A stretch of 30,271 nt of DNA, taken from assembly GCA_030407315.1 (NCBI GenBank), contig JALQPE010002184.1:55001-85271 (forward strand), written 5' to 3'. Source of the DNA: Asparagopsis taxiformis. Taxonomy: Eukaryota > Rhodophyta > Florideophyceae > Bonnemaisoniales > Bonnemaisoniaceae. The translations under genes were made by a program, and so were the position numbers. Under the pieces are notes generated by a model that ran no database searches, had not been told where the DNA came from, and was given only the letters and a program-made list of their open reading frames with translations. Below, one piece after another: positions 30,061 to 30,271 of the stretch (positions are counted from its first letter, which is position 1; the number at the start of each line of letters is the position of its first letter).

Positions 30061-30271
30061 ATCCATGGGTATAGGACTATTCTATTCTTCTCCAGGCTTC
30101 CACCATAGCCTCCTCCCCACTCCGTTAATGGATCGAATATCCGAACCCGCACTCAAACATTCTTTTACTTCACATCCATGGGTACTGACATCTCGAGATG
30201 TGATCTCACATGTTCTCCAGGCTTCCACCGTAGCCGCTCCTCCGCATCCGTTATGGCAACAATATCCGAAC
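30061..30271. repeat. Tandem repeat, ~113-125 bp spacing, cut by window edge
   Basis: ATCCATGGGTA occurs at 30061 and about 30174. TTCTCCAGGCTTCCACC occurs at 30088 and 30213, each followed by similar Ser/Pro-codon-like pyrimidine-rich sequence and AATATCCGAAC. An ACATCTCGAGATGT palindrome lies near 30188 in the second copy only. The array probably continues beyond the window. Confidence 0.75.

Overview
This is a repeat-dominated stretch of a eukaryotic nuclear genome. A plastid-bearing alga, most likely a red alga, fits best, but this is inference. It rests on the mix of Ty1/copia, hAT and CACTA-type elements, dense intronless gene remnants, and one remnant resembling the plastid import protein Tic110. 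Almost no intact host gene is present. Most reading frames carry single-base frame changes or stops, so they are called as pseudogenes. Layout from left to right. (1) 1-6366: a Ty1/copia LTR retrotransposon with gag, protease, integrase, RT and RNase H in copia order. Its 5' LTR is cut by the window edge. It carries an extra, unbroken two-zinc-finger frame between the 5' LTR and gag. The 236 LTR bases visible at both ends are identical, although gag and pol are broken in several places. (2) 6367-7999 and 22494-22789: two halves of one hAT transposase gene on the minus strand. (3) 8000-22493: a 14,494-bp CACTA-like element inserted in that gene. It has 14-bp identical terminal inverted repeats starting CACTA, a 2-bp target duplication (TC), and the same short palindrome family clustered inside both ends. 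Removing the element and one TC brings the hAT frame back into phase. No CACTA transposase is recognisable inside. The element instead carries a compact block of decayed host-like genes (8.8-14.3 kb): a Tic110-like protein, a propeller-like protein, an EamA transporter, a multi-span membrane protein, a small unknown gene and a UPF0126 (YicG-like) channel. These are followed by about 5 kb of nested foldback repeats (14.7-19.4 kb) and a Myb/SANT-like gene remnant (19.5-20.2 kb). (4) 22.8-25.44 kb: a CpG-rich non-coding stretch and a minus-strand coiled-coil protein gene. (5) 25669-29795: a 4.1-kb unit bounded by inverted repeats of about 176 and 201 bp. Its only visible cargo is a minus-strand reading unit joining a novel N-terminal region, a beta-class DNA aminomethyltransferase (DPPY, then the motif-I region) and a SET domain. 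It is the least familiar system in the window: a putative mobile or formerly mobile unit encoding a DNA methyltransferase together with a candidate protein (histone) methyltransferase and no visible transposase. (6) 29796-30271: unassigned sequence ending in a partial tandem repeat of about 125 bp. The nesting gives an order of events: hAT first, CACTA-like element into the hAT, and the copia element beside the hAT 3' end very recently.
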